Assembly (NCBI RefSeq): GCF_000801105.2
Contig: NC_079517.1
Span: 7,998,001 to 8,062,000, forward strand
Direction of reading: 5' to 3'
Length of the DNA: 64,000 bases
Origin: Raphanus sativus
Lineage: Eukaryota; Streptophyta; Magnoliopsida; Brassicales; Brassicaceae
Part shown: positions 1-12,243 of the stretch, piece by piece
How the letters are laid out: every line of letters starts with the position of its first letter
Numbering within the stretch: position 1 is the first letter of the stretch
Position numbers and translations under genes: made by a program
The notes under the pieces: generated by a model
What the model saw: the letters and a program-made list of their open reading frames with translations, nothing else
Told to the model about the DNA's origin: nothing
The model's database searches: none

Positions 1-204
1 AGATCTAGGGTGTTTAGTGTTAGATCTCTTGTTTCCTTGCTTGTCTACTTCTCTTAATGGATATGTGCGGTCAATTAGTGATAATTTAGTTCTCAAAAGA
101 ACTGAATCCAAAACTAACATGAGTATGTACCAAGTTCCAAGAGATCAATTTTGAAATAACAATAACAATAATAAATAAATGATAACTTAAGATGGTGATG
201 AATA

Positions 205-1127
205 GAAAGAGGAGAGAGAATCAAGAGAGAGAAAAGAGAGAAGTGCGATTTTTTGGGTTCGGCGTCCGGACGGCGCGTGAGCATCCGTGCCGGCGCCGGA
301 ATCCTAGTTCGTCGGTTGTATTTAGTCTCCTTGGCTCCGTCTTCGCCGCGCTTTCAACGAGCGCCTTGTCCGAGCTCTGAGTACGCATCTACCTCTAACG
401 GCGGTTGGATTGTGGAGCAACGACGCTCTCGTTTGAAGGCTTCTGGTGGAGAGGGAGCGGCTTGCATGGCTGTGTGTGGTCTTCTCCGGAAGGTGGAGGC
501 TTCCTTAGCTCCACCGTCGCCGGCTCTAGCTACCGGGAAGAGAGTCTTCGTCAGACTCGTCTCCGCCGGCTCTTGGTTACGGAGAGCGGAGGCTAACAAA
601 GCTCCGCGCTGTCGCTTTTGTAACCCGGTGTACTTTTGGGTGTTTGTGGTGAAGGGTGTTTGGTTTGTTGGTCTTGTCGGTGCGGTGGATGAAGATTAGT
701 CCGGATGAGATCTCAGCAGATGAGGAACTTTCCGATGAAGCTTCCACCGACAAGAGAAGATAGTGGAGGCTGTGATGTCGGGATTTACTCCCGAGGAAAC
801 GAGTTGGTGGTTCTGAAGAGTTCTCGGTATGTCCGATTGACGATCTCGACGGAGGACCACCGGTGATGAAGGTCGACGAGTTGGTTGCTTCTGTTAAGAC
901 GCCGTTCCGGCGAATCCATCGATTGGAGGCAGAGGTAGAGATGGGGGCTAGGGTTTCCGCAAATCAGTGGGCTCGATTTGGGCCTTTAGCCCATTTTCTT
1001 TTTTTCTACTGTTTTAAGTGTCTTTCGGTTTGGGCTCGGGTCCATGGTTGTCGGACTTGGGCTTTGATAGTGTTATGGGCTCTGCCTTTTTCAATATAAA
1101 AAAAAATTGACGGAAAAAAAAAAAAAA
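205..1127 (+). mobile_element. Sadhu-like non-coding retroposon, full insertion with target-site duplication
   Basis: A GC-richer block ends in an A-rich tail (about 1102-1127). It is flanked by a perfect 16-bp direct repeat, AAGATGGTGATGAATA, at 189-204 and 1128-1143. A poly(A) tail plus a 16-bp duplication is the mark of target-primed reverse transcription. The roughly 0.92-kb length, absence of reverse transcriptase and overlapping short ORFs in several frames fit the non-autonomous Sadhu class described in Arabidopsis. The family name is inference by size and structure; the retroposon nature is seen directly. The longest frame (253-699) has no domain I recognise. Confidence 0.75.
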
Positions 1128-1143
1128 AAGATGGTGATGAATA

Positions 1144-1352
1144 TGCTTGGTTTGGTGATGATGCACGTGGATGGAAGTAGATAGGGACATGTGGAGTCAA
1201 GTGATCCCAGTAAAATTGGAAAAAAAAATTAGTTCACATTTTTTTTCTAATTATTATAATATTTAATCAAAATTTGGCATTTGATCCCATTAGTTTATGT
1301 AAAAAGTTTCATATGTTCCCATGAATTTGTTAAAAAGAAGTATTTTGTTACA

Positions 1353-1408
<56 letters not shown>

Positions 1409-1596
1409 AATTAGATATTAAATTTATATATTATGTCTTCAATCGAAATATAGTTCTGATGCCAGTGATGATGTGCACGACATGGGACGGTGATATATGA
1501 ATCGACTTTGTGTTACCAAACCGCTAGCAACATCCATTCACATTTTTGATGGTTAGCAACCTTAAGAGTTTGTATAACAGGTCTTTTCTTTGGCTA
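1144..1596. other. AT-rich intergenic stretch with a TA microsatellite
   Basis: No gene is seen. The stretch holds a TA dinucleotide run at about 1357-1406 and otherwise AT-rich unique-looking DNA. Confidence 0.6.
1357..1406. repeat. (TA)n microsatellite
   Basis: About 25 uninterrupted TA units. Likely length-polymorphic. Confidence 0.95.
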
Positions 1597-1850
1597 GAGC
1601 ACTTCCAACAATAAAAAATCCAAAGAGTTTTTTAAACAGAAAAAGAATTAATATTCTAATGAATTGTAATTAGATAATTAAACGTTAATGGTAAAACAAA
1701 AATCCAATCAATCTATTATTTATAAGTGTCATATTAAGTTTTAATGGGGTTCTGAAAAGTCTAAACATTAGAACTCTTCTCTACTCTCTTTTCTTTTTTT
1801 CTGAGAAATTCACCTTAAAACTTCTTTAAAATTCTTTGTTAGAGGTGCTC
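1597..1850. mobile_element. MITE with GAGCAC terminal inverted repeats
   Basis: The left end reads GAGCACTTCCAACAA. The right end, reverse-complemented, reads GAGCACCTCTAACAAAG. Flanking trinucleotides are CTA and TTA, so a 3-bp duplication is possible but imperfect. The interior is AT-rich and non-coding. The termini resemble those at 20274-20568 and 52019-53594, suggesting one PIF/Harbinger-type family. Confidence 0.55.
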
Positions 1851-2322
1851 TTATGATAAGATAATTTTTTCTTTTTCTTTTCCACGTAGGTTGTTTCTAG
1901 CGCGCTTGTAGTTAAATACTTAAAAGATAATTCATTGTTAATGAGACGGATGTTTAGATATGCTCGTGATCATAAAGTAAGGTTCACTTTTTTTTTTCCT
2001 TGCATACTTCTTGTTCTGATTTATAGTATCTCCTAATGAATAAGGTGTACTTTTTAGAGATCACATTGTGTAATGCCGACTCTAGAATGAGAATCCTTAA
2101 GATTCATGCTTCTGGTATAGCTCAACAAGGACATATCAACAAGAACTAGAACATTTTTCTTTTCATGACATAACAAAAACTAAGTGAAGCGAAGAAACTC
2201 GAGTCCAGTTCACATTACAGTGCTTGTTTTTGGAAAGAGTTAAGATAGACATAAGGTTGTAAAAGTGACTAACAAACTCATCAAAAGATCGAGTTAGATG
2301 CCGCAAGACTCTGTTCTTTAAG
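1851..2322. other. Intergenic, downstream of BLH11
   Basis: No ORF or element recognised. It lies 3' of the minus-strand BLH11 gene and would hold its 3' UTR and polyadenylation region. Confidence 0.5.
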
Positions 2323-3699
2323 TCAGTTTGAATCATCATTGCCTTCTCTTTGCATGGATTCATCTGAGGAGTCTCCAAACTCTTCTCTGTACATCTCTTC
2401 TATCATTGGTTTCCAGAGTCGAACTCGAGCATTTATGAACCAGTTTGATACCTTACACAACCAACAAGCACACAAAAAATGATCTAAATCAGATTCTTGA
2501 TGATGACAAAAGTTTAAGAGACAATGCATGATTAGATTCAGATAAAGATACTTGGTTCTTTGAAAGCCCTGTTTGAGACGCCAACATCAGCTTCTCTGCA
2601 TCACTCGGATAACTGTTTTCATTACAAAAAAAGAAACAAAATATTATTTCTCACATCTTTAATGCTAAATTGCTAACCTAACTTAAACAGCAAGAAAACA
2701 CTTAACGGATGCAAGAAATGGTGAAAGAGCCAAGCTCTGAGTATTGCAACAGAAGTTTCAGGCAAGCCTCTGATGGGTTTCCAAGCATGCCTCTGAGGTC
2801 CTTGAACCCAACCGAGAAGCTGAAGCGATGATGGAGTGTTCCCATCAAACAAGCTGAGCTGTGACAAACCAGAGGTCGTGATCTTAGGAACAAAATCTTG
2901 AGAGATGATGAATCTCCTACGAAGAGAGTTGAGCTGAGAGAGGATAGCTTCTTGGAGAGAACCGAAATGTCGAGTCATGGCTTGAAGTGCTAAACCGGTG
3001 TATAGTTTGGATGATCCTTCTCCTGCTACTTCCTCAAATGATGATATCACTTGCTCCAGTTGATTGCAGTAAATGTCAAACCTTTCATCTACCTGTTGAT
3101 AACCGGGAAAATAAACCGGATTTAACTAGAGAAGAAAAGCTTTGGGATAATTTGGAAAGTAGATCTTACTAAATATAGATTAAAAAAACTACAACATATT
3201 GTTTAGTAAATTTAGTTAAGATTTTCAAAATTTAGGCATCAGATTTGTGTTTAGTATTTGCTATATAAAAATTAGAGTTTATAGCTTAAATTTAGACGGT
3301 TTTGTTGATTTTTGAATACATTATGTAATTGGATTTATATAAATACAACCAAAGTGGGAAAATATTACTTCCATAGTAATTATCCTCAAGATTATAGTGA
3401 CTGACCTGTTGCAACAAACTGAGAAGCTTGGTGATTTTGATATGAAGCTCATGATTCTCAGGCAAAGACATGAAACCTGAGTTACATAGTTCAGATCTGA
3501 TCTCAGAGGACAAGCCAAAACCGGGTCTTCTTCTTCCTGGAAACAGTTGTTGGATAAGAACGTCGTTGCAAAGATCAACTTCTCTACCACCTATGTCGAT
3601 AACTTCTTCTAAAAGGCACCGCACTGCCTTAACGTATCGCGAATCCAACGGAACACTAGTTGGAGATGAAAACTCGTGTCTTACCCTAAACTCCTCCAT
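2323..3699 (-). CDS. BLH11: BEL1-like homeodomain protein 11 (BLH11), TALE transcription factor
   Basis: Nuclear homeodomain transcription factor of the BELL branch of the TALE class; family members act as heterodimers with KNOX proteins. Four exons splice in frame: 3406-3699, 2707-3092, 2552-2612 and 2323-2451, with canonical GT-AG introns, giving 289 aa. The start is ATG at 3697-3699, reading MEEFRVRHE. The SKY-type motif ([14 protein letters not shown]) lies near residue 20, followed by the BELL domain in exon 2. The homeodomain is split by the 61-nt exon and ends in the helix-3 core [16 protein letters not shown]. The protein is short for the family because the long N-terminus of most BLH proteins is absent, which matches Arabidopsis BLH11 (about 290 aa) as I recall it. 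The gene is divergent from UBC16, with 2.7 kb between them. It is intact, with no frameshift or internal stop. Confidence 0.93.
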
Positions 3700-6395
3700 G
3701 TTTTCTATCCGAAGAGTAAACCAGTCAAGAAAAGTATTGAAAATAAAAAATTTATGGGCACTGTTATCTTTACTCTATTCGCTCCACATACTCATATAAA
3801 TCGAAAAAAAATATATTTGTTTTTAAAGAAGTGTTATGTTGACTAGGCCTATAGAGGAGGTAGCTGTTGAAACCTACTAGCTAGTTACCACTTACACTAA
3901 CTAGTAGTGGTCTATTCCAAGATTACCTCAGAATTTCTAGCGAAAATGAATGTTTTACACTGATTTTGTGTTGTTTACTGAGGTAGGCCATTAGTCGAGA
4001 AGACCATGTATTGTGTCACGTACGTTGAAAAACACTAATCGAGGTAATCAGTGGTCAAAGCTGGTTTTATATTCAATTATTTGTGGTAAGAAAACACTGA
4101 AGATTTTGAAATCACGAAGCACCTAGAGAGTAAGAGCCAATGCTGCGGCCTGCAGGAAAAGCACTTTGTATTGCTTACCTATACCTCCCCCCTACTAATA
4201 CTAATACTTAATAAATAAATAAATAAATAGAACAATTAATTAACACCAGTCCAATAAATTTATATTTTGGTATATCTTTGTCAAACGAAAGAAGAATGGA
4301 AGGAATTTTAAATATGTATATGGTCCCTCTCCTCTGAGCACGAAACAACAGGCTTTTTGCATAAATGCTTCCTCTTATCGTGCATTGTTGCATCAGTACC
4401 CACAGCTCCCTTTCTGAGCTTCGAACTTTGTTGGGAAGTTAAAAACAAAAACAAAAAGAGAAAAAGACACACACATGCAAACAAAAATGTTAATTTCTTT
4501 TTAAAAAACAAATGTTATTAATGTCTATATACTACTCTTTTTTTTCTAAAAAAAAATAAAATGTATAATATCAATAATTGCTTCTTTGATAACTAGCTAT
4601 TTAGTTAAGACTTTAAGATTGGTTACAATTCTAAAAATTAAGAACTGTTAATGGTGCTAGAGAGGATTATATCATTATGGCTAACGGAATTAATAATCTG
4701 TATAAACTCCACAATTCTTCAAATTTAAAGTTTGGAGCTTAAAATGTTGCTATAAATTTCCATATGAGAACATGTTTCTTCAATACTTCATAAGAGTTTC
4801 AACCTCATTGAATGACCAAATATATACAAAACTCGGTAAAAAAAAAGGAAAAAAAAATCTGGTTCAATCAGAGTCTTTTATTAAATTCATAATTTCTATT
4901 ATTTATTGGAAATTTCAGAGACTTTGTCTGCGTCTGAGCCATAAAGGCAAAGGAACATGGAAACTTTAAGAATAGTGTATGTGTATGTTCGTTGATAGTA
5001 GCTGCTAACTAGGACAACTCGTAGATGTTGAGAAGGCACTGCAAAGATCTTGAAGACATTGCTTTGGCTTCTCATTATTCCTACATCAACTTGCAACACA
5101 TCCGATAGGCCTTCGAGTCTTCAACTTATGATTCATGACCTATTCCTAGCTCTATTTAATTTATTAATCTTATAATAACACTCCACAGTTTTATAAACAC
5201 GTACTGTCTAAAACACCTCTTAACCCGATTTTTGTTTTTCTTAATTGGAAATTTGAAGTAAAATTTTCTTCATCCACATTCGATTAATAGAGCAAAAAGA
5301 AGACAATTAAATACAAACATTTTATTAGCCCATTTTGTTAGTTCTAGTTTAATAAGTTACTAGAGTTTCACTATTTAAGCGTTATTTATTTTGACCAACA
5401 AAGAAATTTTAAAAATTAAATTGATCAAATTATCATCCTTCAGTTTATGAAAAAAATTGGGTGGAATTTTTAAGTTAGAAAGGATGTTTCATTTTTTCTT
5501 TGATGTTTTCGTCAATAATCTTTGAAACGGACGAGTGGACTTGCTCAAAGTAATCGAAGAACCCAAAGATTAGCCTAAATTTAAAGTGGATTTAAAGGAA
5601 TTCTCCCAATTTAATAATGTTTTTTTACATTTTTAGTTAATGTATATGTCCTTGTTGTCTAAATATTTGTGTTGATTGACATACAAAAATAACGATATTC
5701 TTTATCTTTCTATATAAGTTATGGAAGACATTCAAAATACGCATAATTTACTGTTTCTTTAGTTGCTCCACATCTTATAGAGTGTATCCCCTTTACATTA
5801 TGATACGAGTTGTGAGAGAAATTTAATGAAATTTACAATTTATATTTACTCAAAGTTTAGTATTACTTATTAATTTTATAAATAATTTAAATATCACAAA
5901 TATAATTGAATCAATATGTAAAATTAATAAGAACAAATATATATTAGTTATTTTTTAATATGTGAAATTTTTAAAAATAAACTCTTTACGATACAGAGAG
6001 TAAAAGTTTGCCGGAAGAAAAAAAAATTTGAGAAGTTTTTTAAAAGTATTAATGATTCGTGTATATCACCGAACAACAATGTGGTATAGCAGTATTGGTA
6101 ACGCAGGCAGTATCGATTAAATGACCGTTATAACCCTGCACCGTTTCACCGGCAGCATGATCCAGCAACTCTGACTGCATCGCTGACACTTACAAACATA
6201 AATCTAAAAAGCCTAGGACAGTACACGTGGCACCATCGTGACCATCCTCCTGGCGATCTGAAATTATCTGAGAGAGATCTCTTCAATCAGAGAAGAGGAC
6301 CCCACAAATCCTCTGATTTTTCCTCGAGCCTTCCTTTCTTCTTCTTCTTCTACGAAGAGGAGATCATCTCTTTCTCACTCCATCTCTACAAAGCC
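3700..6395. other. 2.7-kb divergent intergenic region between BLH11 and UBC16
   Basis: No gene or intact transposon is recognised. It contains the promoters of both flanking genes, an AAAT microsatellite at about 4209-4228, and long AT-rich stretches. The last 100 bases before the UBC16 start are CT- and CTT-rich, as in many plant 5' leaders. Confidence 0.6.
6224..6232. promoter_or_regulatory. G-box / ABRE-like element upstream of UBC16
   Basis: ACACGTGGC contains the palindromic CACGTG core bound by bZIP and bHLH factors. It sits about 165 bp upstream of the UBC16 start codon. Function is inferred from motif and position only. Confidence 0.4.
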
Positions 6396-7897
6396 ATGTC
6401 AAGTTCTGGTGCTCCTTCTCACAAGGTTTCCTTCTCTCTCTCTCTCGCTTCCTCTGTTTTTATCTCTTTTTGTGTCATTGACTTAGGGTTTTGACTTTTT
6501 TTTTGTGTGTAAAACATGCGTAAGGCTCTGAGCAAGATCGCGTGTAAAAGGCTTCAGAAAGAGCTTGTAGAGTGGCAGATGAATCCACCTACGGGGTTCA
6601 AACACAAGGTCACTGACAATCTCCAAAGGTACAACATCATTTGATCCCTATGTTTTATAATCATTGAATTATGGAACTTTAAATGTGAAATTCGATTGGT
6701 TACAGATGGATAATCGAAGCTATTGGAGCTCCAGGAACTCTGTACGCGAACGAGACCTATCAGCTTCAAGTTGATTTTCCCGAGCACTATCCTATGGAGT
6801 CGCCGCAAGTGAGTGTTTCCAACCTAGTGCTGACTTTGCTGCTTAGATTATAGGATTGATTGATCTCTGCTCTATACTGGACTCGAGTTTGACTTGGGCA
6901 TAAGTTTTTTTTCCCACGTAGCTGAAACTAAATAGATGCAAAGATATTTTGTTTAGTCTAAGAAATTATTAAGTAAACCAAGCGTTTTTAACCTCGTTAG
7001 GATCTTTCAAGATGTGTCAAAAACAAGGATTGAAAAAGTACTCTGAAAACCATATATTTATAAGAAAACCTTGAAAACCATAATCCTAATTAAAATAGAA
7101 ATCTAAAATAAAGAAAATTCAAATAAATAATAATTATCGTAATTCTTAGATGGTACCTTGTTATGTTTTGTTTACTGTACAGGTGATTTTTCTTCCTCCG
7201 GCTCCTTTGCATCCTCACATTTACAGCAATGGGCATATTTGCTTAGGTACGTGAGATTGTCCTCTGTTTCCTGTAACATGATAAGACATCTGAACACGCT
7301 TTTGTTTTAAAACAAGATATGGCTAATTATCTGATGCTTTTGATACGTTAGTAAAAGGTTGAGACTGTAAATATAGACCAAAACAATGTAAGAAGGTGCA
7401 AATGAATTTGCATTCCAAGCTATTCTGAAGTCTTGCCCGTTAATATGAATGACACCCTCGTTACATACCTTAAGATATTTGTTTTAGCGTCCAATGCTAC
7501 ATTTGTCAGTATAAGATCATATGATCAGTGTTGGCAAGATATACAGATTGCTAAAACGTTTGGATATTCTGCGTTTCATGGCTTTTATTGTTCAATAGTA
7601 TGTTTTAAGAATTTAACCACTTGTATCCCTTGTAGATATACTGTATGATTCGTGGTCTCCAGCGATGACTGTGAGTTCTATCTGCATCAGCATTCTCTCC
7701 ATGCTCTCTAGCTCCACTGAAAAGGTAGATGCGATTCTATAGTCTATGCTCTCTTTGTTCTTCTGCAAAATATGAACCTTCTTCCTCTCGCTTGATTCCA
7801 GCAACGACCGACCGATAATGACCGATATGTGAAGAATTGTAAGAACGGAAGATCCCCAAAGGAGACTCGATGGTGGTTCCACGATGATAAAGTATAA
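6396..7897 (+). CDS. UBC16: Ubiquitin-conjugating enzyme E2, UBC16 (UBE2W-like)
   Basis: E2 enzyme that accepts ubiquitin from E1 as a cysteine thioester and transfers it with an E3. The related human UBE2W modifies protein N-termini; that activity is not shown for this protein. Six exons join in frame: 6396-6425, 6525-6628, 6706-6808, 7183-7246, 7636-7724 and 7802-7897, giving 161 aa, the length I recall for Arabidopsis UBC15-18. The active-site region reads HPHIYSNGHICLDIL, so the usual HPN tripeptide is HPH, as in the UBE2W group; the catalytic Cys follows in GHICL. The protein ends WWFHDDKV, also typical of the group. UBC16 is chosen over its paralogues because the neighbours are BLH11 and CKX5, as at AT1G75440. 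All introns are GT-AG. UBC16 and CKX5 converge, with 306 bp between their stop codons. Confidence 0.94.
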
Positions 7898-8203
7898 ACC
7901 ATCTATCCATCAAAACCATAAATGTATAATAATCCAAAACAGTCATGAGGTTTGTTTGTTGTCTAATTTTAATTTAATAATAATCGGGTTTAAAGCTTCC
8001 CTAAACCCATTTCAAAATCCGTGATGATGTAGAAAAATTAAACAGTAACATATTACTAACTTGAATCTTCCTAACTCTAATTTTTAAACGTTACTAACAA
8101 AATAACCCAACCTAATCTCTCTGATGCTTCTCTATTAGGTCATATATATACATCAGGAAGAATATAATCTCAACTACTACTTTTCCCCTCTGATTTCGTC
8201 CTG
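7898..8203. other. Convergent 3' intergenic region of UBC16 and CKX5
   Basis: About 300 bp of AT-rich DNA holds both 3' UTRs. No other feature is seen. Confidence 0.6.
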
Positions 8204-11013
8204 TCACCATGAAGCTGACGACGGTGGAGGAAACAAAGACAGAGATGGGTTTTGAAAGATTCTCTGACCGGTAGCGAGTATATGCCGAGGATCGAACTCA
8301 GCCTTCATGCTTCTAAACTGATCCCATTTGTCTCCATAATGAGCCACCCACTCCTCTTGCGTTGTGTGGTGAGGAAGGTACTGCTTCACACTGATCTTGG
8401 CTTCATCACAGAACTCCAAGATCCGACGGTTCTGATCTTTCAAATACTCTAGTTTCTGCGTTTCCTCACCGTGCGTTAAAGCTGATCTCAGTAAAGCCAC
8501 CAGGTAGAAAACTTCCTCGTCCGGTGTAACGGCCGAGCTTCTTTTGTCCCATCTGGCATCACCAAAAAGATCAACACGTCAGCACGACAATATCTATAGT
8601 TAATAAATGGTGTGTGGGAGGGTCGTTGAGATCGGTTTGGTTTAGTAGAATCCGACTGGGACCCACCACCATTATTAGTTATAGGATCTAAAAAACAATA
8701 GACCCAATGTGGACCGTCCAGACAACGAACCAAAAGAGAAAGATGAGCCGACGATGATGCGTTATTATCAATCTTAGCTGGTTCGATTCGATACACATGT
8801 GAACAAAGTTTTTCGGACAATCCCATGTACCACGTGTCAGTAGTTCTTTACAGTTTCGATAAAACATTTATTTTCTTGGACCACTAATTTAATCCCCACA
8901 AGTGTAACTTTGCATGCATGCAAAACTCGTTTTATTCTTTTGTTTCCGAAAATAAATAAGTAAACGGTGGTAATATCGATCGAGACTTACTTGTCTTTGT
9001 TCATTGGGTAGATAAGGATAGGGCCACTAGTTTTGTTCCCCAAAATGCCCTTGAAAACGCCTTTGTCAAAATCAGAGATTCTTGATTTTGGTACAAATAG
9101 GTTGAGCCATGGGTGTGGAACCTCCCATAAATTCTTCGACCGGAGCTTCAGCTCCGCCTTGTGAACCCGGTCTAGAAAATCCACATATTGCAAATCCGTC
9201 GTGAATACCGATGTTGGTATAAAATTTAATCTCTTCATCAAAATCTCTACTTCCTGGAGCAAACAAAACCCACTTTTAGTTTGTTTAAACCGGAATAAGA
9301 AAATTAAAGTTAAAGGAGAAAATAAAAAAGCTGTTTTGCTATTAAAGCCTACCAAAACCAAGGATAAGTTAAGATTCCAGTAGAGTTGGTTTTATTAAAA
9401 TTTAATTAGACTAAAGAGGAATCATTATTTGGTGAGTGGTCCATGACCCCGTCCACTACTTAATTAGTAACCATGATTAATTCGCTAGTGATAAACTAAA
9501 CATAATATAGTTCAGGTGGAAAAGCTAGATCTCTGTAGATCCTCTCTGGCTTCTTTTTCATGTCTTCTTCCTAATTTAAATTATTATAAACCTTTTCTAA
9601 TTATATTAAAGCCGACACAACAAAAATACTATGGAGACCACTTTCAATCATATAAACTAAAAGAAAAACAAATTTTTTAATCATGATTTCCTCAATAATC
9701 GCATAGCGTTAAATTCTTCCAGATATTTATCATTATAAAAAAAGAATAATATATCTCTTTATCTAATTTAGAATAAAATTTTGAGAACTTGACTAAATCT
9801 TAAACTTTTACCTGATCAACGGTGTCGGACTCGGACTCATGGTAGTTCTTGGTGATCTCAAGGCAATACAGAACGGAGCCGTTAGAACTAACGGAGGAAA
9901 TTTTAACGGGGTTACGAGGAGAAAAGAAAGAGGATCTCCAGTTGTTGACGAGACCTTCGTCCACGATCACAAACCCTTCCACGTAATCAAACTTTGATTG
10001 ACCATGCATAGATATTAAGTACTCCTGGTCCTCTGTAAACACTTCGAAGCTCGAATACAACACTCTTATCCATCTTACCTGTCACAAGATTATCATTTAG
10101 GGTTTCATTGACTAAATTTAATAAATTTATTTTAAAAAAAAACTCATGGACCCGCCTGGCAGTTTTTATTACGTGACAACATAGAATCAAAATTTTGAAA
10201 CATTTTTACCCTTTGGGGAGCAGGTTCGAGAGAGATTCGTGCTCGTGTAATGATCCCAAATTGACCTAACCCACCAAGAACTCCATGGAATAGCCTTGTG
10301 TTCTCTTCTTCCGAACATCTTATCACATCTCCTCTCCCTGTTTTTGATTCAATTTGTTTGTTACAGTATTGAAAATCAATTCAAGAAAACAAAAATATGA
10401 ACTTGAACGTTTTATACTAACCAGTTACAACGTCTAGCTCAAGGACGTTACTAATTTGAGGACCATGGTGAAAAGCTTGACCACTAATTCCAGCATTGGA
10501 GAGTGTACCACCAACGGAAAGATACAAGTAATCAGTCCATGACTTTGGTGCTAAGCCATGCTCCAACGTTTTTTTTAACACATCAACCCATAACTCTCCA
10601 CCCCAAACGTCCACATACATTTCCTCGGGTTCAACAAGAGGCTCCGGCGTCCCTTTGTTGCGGTGGCTCATCTCCACAACCACACCGTTCCTCCCTGTCG
10701 AAGCCTGTCCGTTTATGGAATGGCCGTGGCCACGGGCTGAGACCGGAAACGCCGTGGCTGAGCCGTAAGCTGTTCTGATGAGTCGTGCCACGTCTTCAGC
10801 TGAGGATGGATGAAGTACAGCTAATGGCTCCTCCGCCGACTTTAGCATACCGAAGTCCGAGGATACGGAGGCTAAGTCGGAAGGCTTGAAGGTGAAGTGG
10901 CCGTCGACGTCTATGGCTCCGATGCGGAGGAGCTCGCTCGGACCAACGGCTATGATCAGCGTACAAATCGCGAATGTCATGATAAGAAAGCTTGACGTCA
11001 TTTCACGAGTCAT
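8204..11013 (-). CDS. CKX5: Cytokinin dehydrogenase CKX5
   Basis: FAD-dependent enzyme that irreversibly degrades cytokinins by cleaving the N6 side chain. Five exons keep frame: 10422-11013, 10210-10337, 9812-10078, 8991-9253 and 8204-8552, giving 532 aa (about 540 in Arabidopsis, from memory). The codon before the first ATG is TTG, so the start is set at 11011-11013 (MTREMTSSF). Residues 1-25 are hydrophobic and look like a secretory signal. The FAD-binding region contains [11 protein letters not shown], whose GHS motif carries the covalently FAD-linked His. It is followed by the substrate-binding half with [15 protein letters not shown] and [13 protein letters not shown]. All introns are GT-AG, and exon 1 is the longest, as usual for the family. 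A TATA-like site and a G-box cluster lie upstream. No disabling changes are seen. Confidence 0.95.
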
Positions 11014-11360
11014 CAAGAATCAAGAAATCAAGATATGCGTCTCTCAGGACACTAAAGGGGGAATGGAATATATAGAAGAAGAAATGATAATAAAATGTTT
11101 TTAGCTGATGGAAGATTTTATGGGGAAATGGAAAAACATATATAGGAGATCCTTGGGAGTTCGTGCGAGCTAACGTAAGCCCAGATTACACTTTGAAGAT
11201 TTTCTGAGCAACATGCACAGATTCTCTCTCTTTTTCGGTTTGGGTGAAAAAACAATATTATTAAAAAATATAAAGAGCTAATTAAAATCTATTTATTCGT
11301 ACAGTTTAACGAGTTTATGCGTTTATGTGTGTGTCGAGAATATGAGGACAAGGGGCTCTC

Positions 11361-11368
11361 TATTTATA
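11361..11368 (-). promoter_or_regulatory. Candidate TATA box for CKX5
   Basis: The minus strand reads TATAAATA here, about 350 bp upstream of the CKX5 ATG. If used, transcription would start near 11330 and give a leader of about 315 nt. A second TATA-like stretch lies closer, near 11070, so the choice is uncertain. Confidence 0.4.
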
Positions 11369-11822
11369 GGACAAAGAGTTTGTACCGGAGAAGATCACGT
11401 CATATTCTTAATAACAAATTCATCTTTAACAAAAGGGCCGTGTGATATCTGCGTGTCGATGTGTATCATTAACTATTCTACGTAGTATATACACATAATA
11501 TGTTTCAGCAAGACATTGTAGACCGGATACTTACGGTTTGACTACTTCAACATTGGCAGTATCAAACTTCTCAAATCAAAACGTGTTATATGAGCTCAAA
11601 GCTAGGTAACCATTGACTTGACTATTGAAAAGTTAGTTGTCTGGGACATCAAGAACAAAGCATAGTAGGAAAATCAAAGATGTCGATGTATAGGGAAGTG
11701 AAATTTGATTAGAGGCAGAGTATAGATTTGGTGTTTGAGTGTTTTAAACTATTGTAACTAGGATGTGGTGTAGTCATGGAGGAGAGCATGGGAGGAATGG
11801 GTGAAACGCAAAGAAATAGCGC

Positions 11823-11943
11823 CACGTGGATATTCACGTGGGAGAGGATGAGGTCACACGTGTGTGGTGAAAGAGTGGGGGTCCGCAGTTGGATACGGAG
11901 AATCCTAATGGGCCCCGTTCTCTCCTGAGATGAAGTTCACGTG
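11823..11943. promoter_or_regulatory. Cluster of four CACGTG G-boxes
   Basis: CACGTG occurs at 11823-11828, 11835-11840, 11857-11862 and 11938-11943. A TGGGCC (site II-like) hexamer lies between the third and fourth, near 11909. Such density is far above chance in this AT-rich sequence and suggests a light-, stress- or ABA-responsive promoter module. It could serve CKX5, about 0.8-0.9 kb away, or be the relic promoter of a neighbour since lost. Confidence 0.55.
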
Positions 11944-12205
11944 GTGACTTGCACGGTAAAAACACTCAAATGGATTAATATTAGATAACCCAAATAATTA
12001 ACAAAAGCAAGAAAATTCTTTTTTACCAAAGAACGAAAAATATTTTGTAATAAATTTTGTGATAGATTATTTTCTAATAAAATGTTACTTTTTTTATCAA
12101 TGAGAAAATATGCACTATATAGACATAAAATTGTGTAAAAGAATAAACCAAGATAGATTCTTCTTCTGCAGTCCTTTGCACTCGGTAGATTCTCTCCCTG
12201 ACTTC

Positions 12206-12243
12206 ATCTAGAAATTTTTTTTTTTTGAAACTATCTAGAAATT
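12206..12243 (-). mobile_element. Micro-retroposon: 16-bp poly(T) insertion with 11-bp TSD
   Basis: The direct repeat ATCTAGAAATT occurs at 12206-12216 and 12233-12243. Between them are ten T and GAAACT. Read on the minus strand this is AGTTTC plus poly(A), the tail of a retroposed RNA and nothing else. Confidence 0.6.

Noticed and set aside
192..699. Overlapping ORFs of 62-148 aa
   Set aside because: They lie inside the Sadhu-like retroposon in competing frames on both strands, with no recognisable domain.
2673..3590. BLH11 as a broken gene made of short ORF pieces
   Set aside because: Four exons with canonical splice sites rebuild one 289-aa frame without any lesion.
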